From: Verrucomicrobiota bacterium
GTDB lineage: Bacteria > Verrucomicrobiota > Verrucomicrobiia > Opitutales > UBA953
NCBI GenBank assembly: GCA_015061905.1
Contig: SUVQ01000001.1
Location: forward strand, 124,001 to 188,000
Direction: 5' to 3'
Length of the DNA: 64,000 bases
Positions 8,204 through 17,588 of the stretch are shown here, in pieces. The first letter of the stretch is position 1; every line of letters starts with the position of its first letter. The notes under the pieces were generated by a model. It had not been told where the DNA came from. It ran no database searches and saw only the letters and a list, made by a program, of their open reading frames with translations. Both the position numbers and the translations under genes were made by a program.

Positions 8204-10137
8204 TACGCGCCGGCACGTTTCATGGCTTCCTCTTGGAGGAAGGCTTTGGCGGCTTCAATCGCGGCTTCGGCGTCGGCTTTCGCGGCGGCGAGATCCGGAT
8301 TATTGCTCGTGGCGAAGAGGTAGAACTTGATTTTCGGTTCGGTTCCGCTTCCGCGCACAGCGATTTTCATGCCGTCTTCGAGTGTGAAGAAGTAGAAATC
8401 TTCCTTCGGAATGATGTCGCCGTCGCAGTCCTTAATTTCATCGCGTCCGAAATCGAGGAAGGAAACGACCTTTTTGCCGAGCACTTCCGCCGGCGGATTT
8501 TCGCGAAGCGAGGCGAGAATGCGCTTGATTTGCGCCGCGCCTTTCGCGCCTTCGAGCACGATGTTGAGCAAGGACTCACGGAAATAACCGTAATCGCGGT
8601 AAATCGAATCGAGGTATTCCGGAAGCGTCATGCCTTTGGCTTTTACCCAAGCCGCCATTTCGACAACCATGAGCGCGGCGGCGTTCCCGTCCTTGTCGCG
8701 CACGCTGTCGGAATGCAAATAGCCGTAGCTTTCTTCGCCGCCGAAAACGTAGAACGTTCCCGCCGAAAGCTGAGCGGCGGCACGTTCCCGCCACGGGAGC
8801 GACATGTAATTCGGGACGGTTTTTTCGACTTCTTTTTGATATTTCTGAAGCTTCGCGCCGATCCACTTGAAGCCCGTGAGCGCGTTCACGCAACGCAGCC
8901 CGTTTTTCTCGGCGATTACATCCCAAATCGGCGACGTTACAAAGGTTTTAATAATCGTTGCGCGCGGCGAGCCTTCCGGCGGAAGAATGCCGAGCTCCTT
9001 CATGCGGGCGCAACGGAACGCGGTGAGCATCGAGCCGGTTTGGTTGCCGGAGTAAAGCGTGTAGGAGCCGTCGCGGTTGCGGGCGGCGATGCCGACGCGG
9101 TCATCGTCCGGGTCCGTTCCGATAACGACGTCTGCGCCGATTTCTTTCGCCTTCGCGAGCGAAAGCGTGAACGCTTCGGCGTTTTCCGGATTCGGAGATT
9201 TCACGGTCGGGAAGCGACCGTCGTGCGGGAGTTGTTCTTCGACAACGGAAATATCGACGCCGAATTTTTTCATCGCGGGAACGATCATCACGTCGCCCGT
9301 GCCGTGAATATTCGTGTAGCAAAGCTTAATCGGCGATTTTTCGATGATGGATTTGTCCAAAATCGCGCATTCCAAGTCGGAGAGATACTGAGCCTCGACT
9401 TCGGCGGGAACGGTTTTAACGGCGGACAAATCTTTCGTCAGAAACTGCGGAATGTCCGCAAGCGTAACAGCGTTAACTTCGCCGATAATCGATTCCGCGT
9501 GCGGGGAAATTACCTGTGCCCCGTCATTGAAGTAGCATTTGAAGCCGTTGTCGTGCGACGGATTGTGGCTCGCCGTAAGCGCGATGCCGGTATCCGTGCC
9601 GAGAGCACGAATCGTGAAGCTGAGCTGCGGAACGGAGCGCGCGTCGTCGAAAACGTAGGCTTCGCCGCCGAGCTTCGTCCAAATGCTTGCCGCGAGTTGG
9701 GAAAAATGCTTCGAAAAATGGCGGACGTCGTGCGCGATGACAATGCGCGGCGCACGCTGCGTTCCCGTCGACGCAAGGTATTTGGAAATATAGCGGAAAA
9801 GACCGACGGTGGCGCGGACGATATTGAAATCGTTCAAATTTGCGGTGCCGACAGCCGGGTGTTCCGGTGCGCCGAGCGCGTCGCGCGTTCCCGCTTCCGC
9901 CGGCGGCGTGATTTTGCCGATGGTGCGTCCGCGCATTCCGCCCGTGCCGAAGGCGATTTTTTTGAAAAAGCGGTCGTTGATTTCGCTCCACTGTTCTCCG
10001 GCGACAAGTTCTTCAATCGCCGTTACGGCCCAAGCCGGAAGAAAACCGGCGGAAAGCCATTCCGTAAGGTTATTTTTCGTGTCCTCGGTAATATTGCCGG
10101 CTGCGAAAGCCGCATTGACTTGGTCGATAAGCATCAT
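8203..10137 (-). CDS. Phosphoglucomutase / phosphomannomutase family
   Basis: An alpha-D-phosphohexomutase that interconverts hexose-1- and hexose-6-phosphates. The 644-residue form is the long class, related to PgcA-type enzymes. Visible are the early FGTGGMRG motif, the phosphoserine loop TASHNPSHDNGFK, the Mg-binding loop DPDDDR, the sugar-binding GGEESYGY and the C-terminal phosphate-binding RGSGTEPK. The frame stays open upstream to a TTG at 10194; I chose MMLIDQV at 10137 because family members begin near this helix, but a purine-rich stretch at about 10183-10190 leaves the start uncertain. With the nucleotidyltransferase nearby it probably serves sugar-nucleotide supply. Confidence 0.9.
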   Translation of the reverse strand: MMLIDQVNAAFAAGNITEDTKNNLTEWLSAGFLPAWAVTAIEELVAGEQWSEINDRFFKKIAFGTGGMRGRTIGKITPPAEAGTRDALGAPEHPAVGTANLNDFNIVRATVGLFRYISKYLASTGTQRAPRIVIAHDVRHFSKHFSQLAASIWTKLGGEAYVFDDARSVPQLSFTIRALGTDTGIALTASHNPSHDNGFKCYFNDGAQVISPHAESIIGEVNAVTLADIPQFLTKDLSAVKTVPAEVEAQYLSDLECAILDKSIIEKSPIKLCYTNIHGTGDVMIVPAMKKFGVDISVVEEQLPHDGRFPTVKSPNPENAEAFTLSLAKAKEIGADVVIGTDPDDDRVGIAARNRDGSYTLYSGNQTGSMLTAFRCARMKELGILPPEGSPRATIIKTFVTSPIWDVIAEKNGLRCVNALTGFKWIGAKLQKYQKEVEKTVPNYMSLPWRERAAAQLSAGTFYVFGGEESYGYLHSDSVRDKDGNAAALMVVEMAAWVKAKGMTLPEYLDSIYRDYGYFRESLLNIVLEGAKGAAQIKRILASLRENPPAEVLGKKVVSFLDFGRDEIKDCDGDIIPKEDFYFFTLEDGMKIAVRGSGTEPKIKFYLFATSNNPDLAAAKADAEAAIEAAKAFLQEEAMKRAGA

Positions 10138-10218
10138 AACAGCCCAAAAGTAAGGTAATTCCTGCGGGAACGCGATTTTTTTCTCCTTTGCCAAAATAAA
10201 TTTTAGTTCCTATTATTT

Positions 10219-10273
10219 TTGCTCTTGATTTAAAATAATAATCATTACAATATTCAAATTATTACCAAGGAAG
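10219..10273 (+). promoter_or_regulatory. AT-rich promoter and ribosome site of the sulfhydrylase gene
   Basis: The spacer ahead of the sulfhydrylase gene is strikingly AT-rich. A TTGATT box at 10225-10230 and a TACAAT box at 10246-10251 are 15 bases apart, short for sigma-70. AAGGAAG at about 10267-10273 is a good Shine-Dalgarno sequence 8-9 bases before the ATG. No SAM riboswitch fold was recognised. Confidence 0.4.
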
Positions 10274-10281
10274 TATTATTT

Positions 10282-11547
10282 ATGAAACAGGAAACCAAAT
10301 GTCTCCACGCCGGCTACTCTCCCAAAAACGGAGAACCGCGCGCGCTCCCGATCTACCAGAGCACGACGTTTAAATATGACTCCACGAATCACATCGGAAA
10401 ACTCTTTGACCTGACCGCTGCCGGGCACTTCTATTCCCGCCTCTCCAATCCGACGGTCGAAGCCGTCGAAAACAAAATCGCGGCACTCGAAGGCGGAATC
10501 GCCGCAATGTGCACTTCCTCCGGGCAGGCAGCATCGTTCACCTCTCTCGCCACTATTATGAAAGCGGGAGAACACTTCATCTCGACTGCAACCATTTACG
10601 GCGGCACCGTCAATCTCTTCGCCGTTACTATGAAACGCTTCGGCATCGAATGCACTTTTGTCGACGCTGACGCCTCCGAAGAGGAAATCCAAAAAGCATT
10701 TCGCCCGAACACGCGCGCCGTCTTCGGTGAAACTCTCGCCAATCCCGCACTCACCGTTTGCGATATCGAAAAACTCGCGCGCATCGCTCACAAAAACGGC
10801 GTTCCGCTCATTATCGACAATACGTTCCCGACACCGATTCTCTGCCGCCCGATCGAACACGGAGCAGACATCGTCATTCATTCCACGACAAAATACATGG
10901 ACGGGCACGCGCTCTGCGTCGGCGGAGTGATCGTAGACTCCGGAAAATTTGACTGGACCAACGGAAAATTCCCGGAATTTACCGAACCGGACGAATCCTA
11001 CCACGGCACCATTTACTCCAAGGCATTCGGTCCCGCCGCCTACATCGTCAAGGCTCGCGTTCAACTCATGCGCGACCTCGGGATGACACCGTCCGCCAAT
11101 TCCGCCTTCCTCTTGAATCTCGGCTTGGAAACACTCGCCGTCCGCATGCCGCAATACAGCCGTAACGGACAAAAAGTTGCCGAATTTTTGTCAAAACACC
11201 CGAAAATCGAATCCATTTCGTATCCGGGACTTGAAGGCGACAAATACCACGAATTGGCGAAAAAATATCTGCCCGACGGTTGCGCCGGCGTAATGTCCGT
11301 TGTCATTAAAGGCGGACGCGACGGAGCCGCACGCTTCCTCGATGCCTTCCAACTGGCAACGCAATGCGTTCACGTCGCCGACATTCGCACCTGCGCACTT
11401 CATCCGGCGACCTCCACGCACCGCCAACTCACGGACGAACAACTCGCTGCTTGCGGAATCCCGCAAGGTCTCGTCCGCGTTTCGATCGGCCTCGAAAATG
11501 TTGACGACATCATCGCCGATCTGTCGCAAGCATTAGAAAAAGTTTAA
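10282..11547 (+). CDS. metY: O-acetylhomoserine sulfhydrylase (PLP enzyme)
   Basis: Makes homocysteine from O-acetylhomoserine and sulfide in methionine synthesis. The 421-residue protein belongs to the Cys/Met-metabolism PLP family, with the phosphate-binding YSRLSNPT and SSGQAA regions, the PLP Asp in IIDNTF, the Schiff-base Lys in HSTTKYMDGH, and the C-terminal SIGLENVDDI. The extra loop between the PLP Lys and YHGTIYSKAFG fits MetY rather than cystathionine gamma-synthase; a lyase role is possible. The iterated word is scarce here (one copy seen, near 10826) although the gene looks otherwise native. A hairpin terminator follows. Confidence 0.88.
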   Translation: MKQETKCLHAGYSPKNGEPRALPIYQSTTFKYDSTNHIGKLFDLTAAGHFYSRLSNPTVEAVENKIAALEGGIAAMCTSSGQAASFTSLATIMKAGEHFISTATIYGGTVNLFAVTMKRFGIECTFVDADASEEEIQKAFRPNTRAVFGETLANPALTVCDIEKLARIAHKNGVPLIIDNTFPTPILCRPIEHGADIVIHSTTKYMDGHALCVGGVIVDSGKFDWTNGKFPEFTEPDESYHGTIYSKAFGPAAYIVKARVQLMRDLGMTPSANSAFLLNLGLETLAVRMPQYSRNGQKVAEFLSKHPKIESISYPGLEGDKYHELAKKYLPDGCAGVMSVVIKGGRDGAARFLDAFQLATQCVHVADIRTCALHPATSTHRQLTDEQLAACGIPQGLVRVSIGLENVDDIIADLSQALEKV

Positions 11548-11610
11548 TCCTTTTTTGTTAGTTAGAGGTTAATAGAGATAAGTTAGTTAGAAGTTAAAGT
11601 TAGAGAGAAA
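11548..11610 (+). repeat. Low-complexity TTAGTTAGA tract
   Basis: A purine/T tract of repeated TTAGTTAGAGGTTAATAGAG-like units lies between the metY stop and its terminator. A near copy precedes the hairpin behind prfB (about 40758-40805), and pieces such as TTAGAAGTTAAA recur in the terminator after yebC. No coding potential is seen. Confidence 0.55.
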
Positions 11611-11619
11611 TCAGAGTAG

Positions 11620-11656
11620 CCCCGGCGGAAACGTAGTTCCCGCCGGGGTTTTTTAT
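11620..11656 (+). terminator. metY: Hairpin terminator after metY
   Basis: An inverted repeat CCCCGGCGG / CCGCCGGGG is followed by TTTTTTATT. The 3' arm includes GTTCCCG, a partial copy of the iterated word. Confidence 0.85.
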
Positions 11657-11982
11657 TAGAATCAAAAAAAAGAACCACGAATAAACACGAAGTTTCACGA
11701 ATGATTTTTTAACGCAAAAAAAACGGGAGAAGCAACACTCATGTCGCTTGCGAAGTGAAGTTTGTGCGAACAAAAATAAGTCTTCGCCGCAAAACGTTCC
11801 CGCGCAAAGCAAAATCCCTTTCGCGGGCTGTGTAAAAAACTCGCGCAAAGCCGCTAAGACGCGAAGTTTTTTTGGTTTGTGGTTAATTTTTCCCACAGAT
11901 GAAACAGATATTCGCAGATATCCTGATTTCATCTGTGCGTTATTTTTCGTGAAAATTCGTGTCTATTCGTGGTTACTCAGAG
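11657..11982. repeat. Dispersed non-coding repeat cluster 1
   Basis: This spacer carries several short sequences that recur elsewhere in the window: CCACGAATAAACACGAA and its reverse complement CGTGTCTATTCGTGG, GCTAAGACGCGAAGTTTT, and ACAGATGAAACAGAT with CGCAGAT. Related clusters lie at about 20935-21400, 22525-22735, 40605-40700 and 51466-52290. Open frames here are short and not gene-like. Confidence 0.7.
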
Positions 11983-13443
11983 TTAAATGGCGCGAATGGT
12001 GACGAGGGTCAAGTCGTCGGCGGGTTCGTTCCCGCCGGTAAACGCGCTCAATTCCCGCAGCACGGTTTTGTTGATTTCGTCTGCCGACAAGTCGTGACTT
12101 TTTTTGAGAACGGCTTCGAAGCGGGCGGCACCGAATTCCTCTCCGTCGGCGTTTAGGGCTTCGGTCAAACCGTCCGTGTAGAAAACGAGAACGTCCCCGC
12201 GCGAATAGGAGCGGGAAACTTCCGTGATGGCGGCATCGAAAACTTCCGGTTTGGAAATCCCGATTGCCAGTCCTTTGGAATCGAGAAATTCGATTTCACA
12301 TTCACCGTGTTCGATTAGATGATTGGAGATGAGAATCGGGCGTTCGTGCCCGCCGCGTGCGATGGAAAGCGTATTTCGCTGAGTATCGATAAACGCGCAA
12401 GTGATAGTTACAAACATTCCGCGTTTGAAGGAACGCATCATCGCGCGATTGAGCCCGCGCAAAAGGTCTGCGGCGGAAATTGCGCTTCGTGCCACATGCT
12501 GGAAGTTGGTGCGGCAAATTGCCATCAGCAGGGCCGCCGAGATTCCGTGACCGGAAACGTCGGCAACGATTGCGGCGATGCGCCCGCCGCCGAGGTCGAA
12601 AACATCGTAAAGGTCTCCGCCGATTTTTTGGGCGGGGCGGTAAACGGTTGCAATATCCAGCGAATGCGCCTGCGGAATGTATTGCGGCAGGAGCAGTTTT
12701 TGGATGCTTCCGGCAAGCCCGAGTTCGCGGTCCAAGCGCAGTTTTTCCGCCTCGACGGAAAACAGGCGTTGCATTTTCAGCGAAGTTGCGAGTTGCTCAC
12801 CCAAGACACCGACGAGATGCAACTCCGCCGGCGTAAATTGCCCTCCGTGGCGCGGATTGGCAACGGCGATAATTCCGGCGAGGCTTCCTTCGAAAAAAAA
12901 CGGAACCGCGAGCAATGAGCGCGGAACAACCGGCGGAGATTTAATGGGGCTCGACGCCTCGCATACCGGGAACGCATTAATCAAGCCTCCGCTTTTTTTT
13001 AAGACAACGTCTTTAAATACGGAATTTTCGATGGAATATTTTTTCCCTTTGAGAACGGCTCGAAGCACTTCAACGCGCCCGGCATTTTTTAGATTCGAGG
13101 GGAAACCGTCCAAAAACGGGAATAGCCCGGACATGCACGCGGGAACGAGTTCCCCGCGCTCTGCGGTAAAAATACAACCGCTCATGGCGCGCGTGCCGCG
13201 CACGGCTGTCCGCAACACGCTTTCATAAAGCCGTTCCCGTGAAATTTCGTAGCCTTCGATTTCTCCGCTAAACGTATCGGAGAGCGCATGCAAAAAATCT
13301 ACGGCGATTTTTCCTGCGTAACGCTCGTGTTGGAGGCTTGCTTCCAGGCGGGCAAATTCAAATTTCCACCGTTTGCGCAAGTAAGCGACCGAGGCGGCAA
13401 AGCCGGCGGCGATCGCGGCAACAAGAGCGGGAGCACTAATCAT
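11983..13443 (-). CDS. PP2C-type (SpoIIE/RsbU) phosphatase with GAF domain
   Basis: A 486-residue regulatory protein. The N-terminus has one hydrophobic segment (residues about 3-20), then a coiled linker, a GAF-like sensor region (about 65-235, with the typical SLLAVPFFFEGSLAGIIAVAN strand pattern) and a C-terminal PP2C/SpoIIE domain. Metal-binding acidic residues are visible in GGDLYDVFDLG, VADVSGHG, FYTDGLTEA and DDLTLVTIR. Such enzymes dephosphorylate anti-anti-sigma factors in partner-switching pathways; no partner gene is in the window. The start shares a base with the stop of the upstream ABC exporter (TAATG), suggesting co-expression. Confidence 0.87.
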   Translation of the reverse strand: MISAPALVAAIAAGFAASVAYLRKRWKFEFARLEASLQHERYAGKIAVDFLHALSDTFSGEIEGYEISRERLYESVLRTAVRGTRAMSGCIFTAERGELVPACMSGLFPFLDGFPSNLKNAGRVEVLRAVLKGKKYSIENSVFKDVVLKKSGGLINAFPVCEASSPIKSPPVVPRSLLAVPFFFEGSLAGIIAVANPRHGGQFTPAELHLVGVLGEQLATSLKMQRLFSVEAEKLRLDRELGLAGSIQKLLLPQYIPQAHSLDIATVYRPAQKIGGDLYDVFDLGGGRIAAIVADVSGHGISAALLMAICRTNFQHVARSAISAADLLRGLNRAMMRSFKRGMFVTITCAFIDTQRNTLSIARGGHERPILISNHLIEHGECEIEFLDSKGLAIGISKPEVFDAAITEVSRSYSRGDVLVFYTDGLTEALNADGEEFGAARFEAVLKKSHDLSADEINKTVLRELSAFTGGNEPADDLTLVTIRAI

Positions 13444-15275
13444 TACCGGACTTTCTCCATTGCCTGCTGGTCATAAAGTCCGCGATACAGCGGGCAGGTT
13501 TCGTAGATTTCCTCGTGCGGTCCGTCGGCAATAATGCGCCCGGCATCAAAAACGAGAATGCGCTTTGCGGTTCGAATCGACGAGAAGCGGTGCGCGATCA
13601 TAAACGTCGTTCGTCCGTGAAGCAGTTCTTCGAGCGATTCCTGAATCTGCGCTTCGCTTTCGGTGTCCAAAGCGGAGGTGGCTTCGTCCAAAATCAAAAT
13701 CGGAGCGTTGCGCAGGAAGGCGCGGGCAACGGCGATGCGTTGGCGTTGCCCGCCGGAAAGGCGACCGCCGCGTTCGCCGACGACGGTTTCCCATCCGTTG
13801 TCGAGCGATTCGATAAACTCAAGCGCGGAAGCGCGTTTTGCCGCTTCAATGACTTCTTCCCGCGTGGCGTCCAGCCGCCCGATGAGGATATTGTTGTAAA
13901 TCGTGTCGTTAAACAGAATCGGGTCCTGAGAGACGATGGCGATATTTTTCCGCAAATCCGCCAAGCGCACATCGCGAACGTCAATTCCGTCTACGGCGAC
14001 GCTTCCGATGCTCACGTCATAAAAACGGGGAATGAGGTTCACCAAGGAGCTTTTTCCCGCTCCGGAGGGACCGACGAGTGCGATTGTTTCGCCCGGCTTT
14101 GCCGTGAACGAGACCCCGCGAAGCACGGGAACGTCATCGTAGCCGAATGTAACGTCTTTAAAATTCAATTCGCCGCGAACGATGCCCAGCGGATGCGGAG
14201 ACGCGGGATCGGCAACTTCGATCGGAGCCTGCCAAATTTCCTCCAAGCGCGCCAAGCCGGCTGTGCCTTCTTTCACGCGATTGTTAATTTTCCCGAGTTT
14301 TTTAATCGGGTCGTAAGCAAAATAAAGTGCACCGACAAGCGCGATGACCGTATCCTGATCAAGATCCGCCGCCGCCGCCTGATAAACGGCAAAGGAAATG
14401 GACGCGGCGGCGATAATTTCAATCAGCGGCGTCAGCATCTTATCGTATTTCACGCACTTCATTTGAAGCGTGAAAAAGTCCCGCACGCATTTACGGAAAC
14501 GGGAACACTCGCGGTCTTCCAAGTTGTAGGCGCGAATTTCCCGCGGAGCCTGCAGGCTTTCCGCGAGAACGCTGGAAAGCTCCCCGGCGCTCACGAGCAT
14601 TTTCTTTGAACGTTTTACGAGGCGTTTCCCGATCATTTGAACCGGCAAAACGGTTATCGGCACCACGCAAAGGCTGAGCAAAAACTGCTGCGTTGCCGTG
14701 CTCTGAAACGCGGACCAAACGATGAAGCCGACCGCCCCGATGAGCGTAAACGGCTGAATCACGAGATCGTTAGTTACTTCCACGAGAACGGTTTTCACGA
14801 GCATCGTGTCGCCCGTGGTGCGGCTCAGCAAGTCCCCGGATTTATTTTTCCCGAAAAAGCCCAAATGCAAATGCTGCAGATGCGTAAAAAGTTTCATGCG
14901 AATTGCTTCGAGCACGCGGATTCCGCACAAATTGAGCAAATATGTGTTCCCGAACATCGCCGCACCGCGGATGACAAAAACAAGCGGCATCAAAACCAAG
15001 GCGAAAATCAAAAGATAATCGGCGGGAACGACGATGTGTAAATCCGGAAGCCACTCGGCGGAAACGCCACCGAAATTCGCCTGCGAGCTGTCAAAATCAA
15101 GCAACACCAAATCCTGCGGCTCGCCGCCGCCGAAGAGCACGGGAAGCACTTTTTTCAGCATCAGCGGAAGCCCGAAACCGCTGGCGATCCCGGAAATCGC
15201 CCCGCAGAGCAGAGCGATAAAAAACGTGCCGAGCACGGGCTTCAACATCGGATAATAGGGAAGAAATTTTTTCAT
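13443..15275 (-). CDS. MsbA-like ABC exporter (fused TM and ATPase)
   Basis: A 610-residue half-transporter of type IV ABC architecture: about six transmembrane helices in the first 330 residues, then a nucleotide-binding domain with Walker A GPSGAGKSSL, Q-loop VSQDPILF, signature LSGGQRQR, Walker B ILILDEATSALD and the H-loop His in IAHRFSS. Lipid A-core flippase (MsbA) is the nearest role in Gram-negatives, but multidrug exporters share all these motifs. It is the first gene of a pair with the PP2C phosphatase. Confidence 0.85.
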   Translation of the reverse strand: MKKFLPYYPMLKPVLGTFFIALLCGAISGIASGFGLPLMLKKVLPVLFGGGEPQDLVLLDFDSSQANFGGVSAEWLPDLHIVVPADYLLIFALVLMPLVFVIRGAAMFGNTYLLNLCGIRVLEAIRMKLFTHLQHLHLGFFGKNKSGDLLSRTTGDTMLVKTVLVEVTNDLVIQPFTLIGAVGFIVWSAFQSTATQQFLLSLCVVPITVLPVQMIGKRLVKRSKKMLVSAGELSSVLAESLQAPREIRAYNLEDRECSRFRKCVRDFFTLQMKCVKYDKMLTPLIEIIAAASISFAVYQAAAADLDQDTVIALVGALYFAYDPIKKLGKINNRVKEGTAGLARLEEIWQAPIEVADPASPHPLGIVRGELNFKDVTFGYDDVPVLRGVSFTAKPGETIALVGPSGAGKSSLVNLIPRFYDVSIGSVAVDGIDVRDVRLADLRKNIAIVSQDPILFNDTIYNNILIGRLDATREEVIEAAKRASALEFIESLDNGWETVVGERGGRLSGGQRQRIAVARAFLRNAPILILDEATSALDTESEAQIQESLEELLHGRTTFMIAHRFSSIRTAKRILVFDAGRIIADGPHEEIYETCPLYRGLYDQQAMEKVR

Positions 15276-15309
15276 AAAGCTTACAGATTCCGAGACTCAA
15301 CAAAGAAAG

Positions 15310-15345
15310 AAATTCCCGTGTTCTTTTTTTCGAACACGGGAAGCG
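15310..15345 (-). terminator. Hairpin terminator of the LamG-like gene
   Basis: Read on the minus strand, TTCCCGTGTTC pairs with GAACACGGGAA around an A-rich loop and is followed by a T-rich stretch. It lies directly after the stop of the PEP-CTERM/LamG gene. Confidence 0.75.
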
Positions 15346-15352
15346 GAGAAAA

Positions 15353-16186
15353 TTATTTGCGGCGGCGCGCCAGCGCGAAAGTCGCGGCGAGAGCTCCGAG
15401 CCCGAAAATCAGCGGGAACGCCGAAGGCTCGGGAACGCGTGCACCCTGCCCTTCGTCCCACATCGCGACGATTTCCTTTTCCGTCAGCGGGCGCGTCCAA
15501 ATCGCGTAATCATCGATATACGCCCAGTCGTTATTGGAGCCGGGTGCGGAAAATGCGCCGTTCCCGCTACCGCCGACAAGCGTTTCGATTCCGGTGCCGA
15601 TGGTGCCTGCCGGAATTTTTTGGGAGCCGAGTTTTTTCCCGTCGCCGTAAAACGCGACCGTTCCCGTTTTGCGGTCAACAACGAGGGCAACGTGGTGCCA
15701 GTCGCCGTCCGTCATTTTCGGAAATCCGATATTAACGTGTTGCCCGCCGACGGAGAGCGAAAGGTTTTTCCCGTCAATTGCCGTAATTGCCCAGCCGGCG
15801 TCGTTCGGCTTCAGCCAATCCTTGTTTCCGGAAATCATGGCGACGGTAGAGCCCGTTTTTTCCGTTTTGAACCAAAAGGCGACGGAAAAGCTGTCCTGAA
15901 AATATCCGTCGAGCTCGCCGAGATTGACGGCGTAATTGTTCGGTTCCGTGCTACGGCCGTTCCCGTTTTTAAAAGAAGCGGAGTAAACGAATTTTCCTTC
16001 CGTCACGCGCGCAGTCGGGCGCATCCCGAAAATGCTGGCTTCGCGATCCTGTCCGCAAACATTTTTCACCGGATTTTTTGCGTCGTCAAAATCCATGTAA
16101 AACAAAAGTCCTTCGTCGCGGCGGGCAAACAGCGCGCAAGGAATAGCGAGGGAGGCAATGAGGCAAAAGCGAAAGATTTTTTTCAT
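15353..16186 (-). CDS. Secreted LamG-like protein with PEP-CTERM tail
   Basis: A 277-residue exported protein. A signal peptide (MKKIFRFCLIASLAIPCALFA) is followed by a concanavalin A-like/LamG jelly-roll region, recognisable from FSVAFWFKTE, DGDWHHVALVVDRKTG and the final YIDDYAIWTRPLTEKEI. The C-terminus has the PEP-CTERM layout: VPEPSAF, a hydrophobic helix, then RRRK. Such tails direct proteins to an exosortase for surface or matrix sorting; no exosortase gene is in the window. An alternative start lies nine codons upstream. Binding to a polysaccharide is likely but the ligand is unknown. Confidence 0.83.
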   Translation of the reverse strand: MKKIFRFCLIASLAIPCALFARRDEGLLFYMDFDDAKNPVKNVCGQDREASIFGMRPTARVTEGKFVYSASFKNGNGRSTEPNNYAVNLGELDGYFQDSFSVAFWFKTEKTGSTVAMISGNKDWLKPNDAGWAITAIDGKNLSLSVGGQHVNIGFPKMTDGDWHHVALVVDRKTGTVAFYGDGKKLGSQKIPAGTIGTGIETLVGGSGNGAFSAPGSNNDWAYIDDYAIWTRPLTEKEIVAMWDEGQGARVPEPSAFPLIFGLGALAATFALARRRK

Positions 16187-16303
16187 CGCGAAAAATAATG
16201 AAAGGGACGCCATTTTAAGGCAATCATTTAGTTCTTCTTTCACACGGAAAAAAGACGACGCACGGCGCGGCAAAACCGCGAAGACGTCTTCCGAAATCAG
16301 TGC

Positions 16304-16963
16304 TTATTCCGCATTTTCGGCGACAGCCGCGCTTCGCAAAAAATTTTCGTAAAGCTTCAGCCCTTTCGCCTGCGATTTTTCCGGATGAAACTGCACGGCA
16401 AAAACGTTCCCGCGGCGAATCCCGCTGACAAAGCGCGTCGAACCGTATTCGGTTTCGCACCAAACAATATCGCGTTCCCGCGTTTCAACGTAGTAGCTGT
16501 GCACGAAATAAAACGATTCTTCCTTCGCCGCCAAACCTTCGGCAAGCGTTCCCGCGTTTTCTTTGCAGACGGAGACCGTATTCCAGCCCATGTGCGGCAC
16601 TTTGCAGTCCGGAGCTTCGGCAAAACGTTTTACGTTCCCGCGAAAAACGCCCAGCCCCTCCGAATCGCCTTCTTCGGAATGCTCAAAAAGCATTTGCAAG
16701 CCGAGGCAAATTCCCAAAAACGGCTTATTTTCCGCAATCCAATTTTTCAAAAATACATCAAAACCGCTACGGCGAATTTCCCGCATCGCGTCAACAATCG
16801 CGCCCTGCCCGGGAAAAACCAATGCTCTTGCGTTCCCGACTTCTTCCGGGCACCGCACAACTTTAACCTCCGCGCCGCTCGCTTCCAAGGCGCGTTGCAC
16901 GCTTCGCAGATTTCCCATCCCGTAATCAATTAACGCGACGGGAACGCGCGCGGCGCAACTCAC
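16304..16963 (-). CDS. hisH: Imidazole glycerol phosphate synthase, glutaminase subunit
   Basis: Hydrolyses glutamine and channels ammonia to HisF in histidine synthesis. The 219-residue class I amidotransferase has the IDYGMGN start motif, the oxyanion strand FPGQGA, the nucleophile Cys in GICLGLQ and the catalytic His-Pro-Glu in FHPEKS. The GTG at 16963 is taken as the start because it overlaps the hisB stop by four bases (GTGA) and gives the standard length. It lies directly downstream of hisB; hisF is not in the window. Confidence 0.93.
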   Translation of the reverse strand: MSCAARVPVALIDYGMGNLRSVQRALEASGAEVKVVRCPEEVGNARALVFPGQGAIVDAMREIRRSGFDVFLKNWIAENKPFLGICLGLQMLFEHSEEGDSEGLGVFRGNVKRFAEAPDCKVPHMGWNTVSVCKENAGTLAEGLAAKEESFYFVHSYYVETRERDIVWCETEYGSTRFVSGIRRGNVFAVQFHPEKSQAKGLKLYENFLRSAAVAENAE

Positions 16964-17547
16964 AAAACCTCCTTCGTGCTGGGCAAAATTCCTGCCGCGC
17001 GGGGATTGATTTCGCAGGCGCTCATCAACGCTTTCGCGAAACACTTGAAAATGGATTCCGCAATGTGATGCGGCTCTTCTCCGTATTCAAGTTTTATATG
17101 CAAATTCGCTCCCAGCGTATTTGCAATCGCGAGGAAAAATTCCCGCACGAGGCAAATATTAAAATCCCGAATCATCGGGTTCGCCGCGGGAACGTCGTAA
17201 ACAAAATACGGGCGTCCGCCGATATCGAGCGCGACGCGAGCCAGACACTCGTCCATCGGCGCGATAAAAAATCCGTAGCGGCGAATCCCCAATTTATCTC
17301 CGAGTGCCTGCTTCAGCGCGGTGCCGAGGACAATGCCGACATCTTCCACCGTGTGGTGATAATCGACATCAGTATCGCCCGTCGCGCGCACGGAAAGATT
17401 CATCAGACCGTGGCGCGCCAACAGTGTGAGCATGTGGTCAAAAAACGGGATTCCCGTGGCGATATCCGCCTTCCCCGTGCCGTCAAGATTCAGGCTCAGG
17501 GAAATTTGCGTTTCCGCCGTATTGCGTTCGATTTTTGCGCTACGCAT
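16960..17547 (-). CDS. hisB: Imidazoleglycerol-phosphate dehydratase
   Basis: Dehydrates imidazole glycerol phosphate in histidine synthesis. The 195-residue protein is the monofunctional form without the phosphatase domain of enteric HisB. Both metal-binding signatures are visible: FFDHML..L..H and DYHHTVED in the first half, and their repeat EEPHHIAES in the second half. It starts a two-gene unit with hisH, whose start overlaps its stop. Confidence 0.95.
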   Translation of the reverse strand: MRSAKIERNTAETQISLSLNLDGTGKADIATGIPFFDHMLTLLARHGLMNLSVRATGDTDVDYHHTVEDVGIVLGTALKQALGDKLGIRRYGFFIAPMDECLARVALDIGGRPYFVYDVPAANPMIRDFNICLVREFFLAIANTLGANLHIKLEYGEEPHHIAESIFKCFAKALMSACEINPRAAGILPSTKEVL

Positions 17548-17588
17548 TTTTTTTGAAAAAAAACGAAAAAAAGGAAACGCGTTCCCGC

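Noticed and set aside
8191-10158. 655-codon open frame opposite the phosphohexomutase
   Set aside because: The minus-strand frame carries all family motifs; the plus-strand frame has the low-complexity composition of a shadow.
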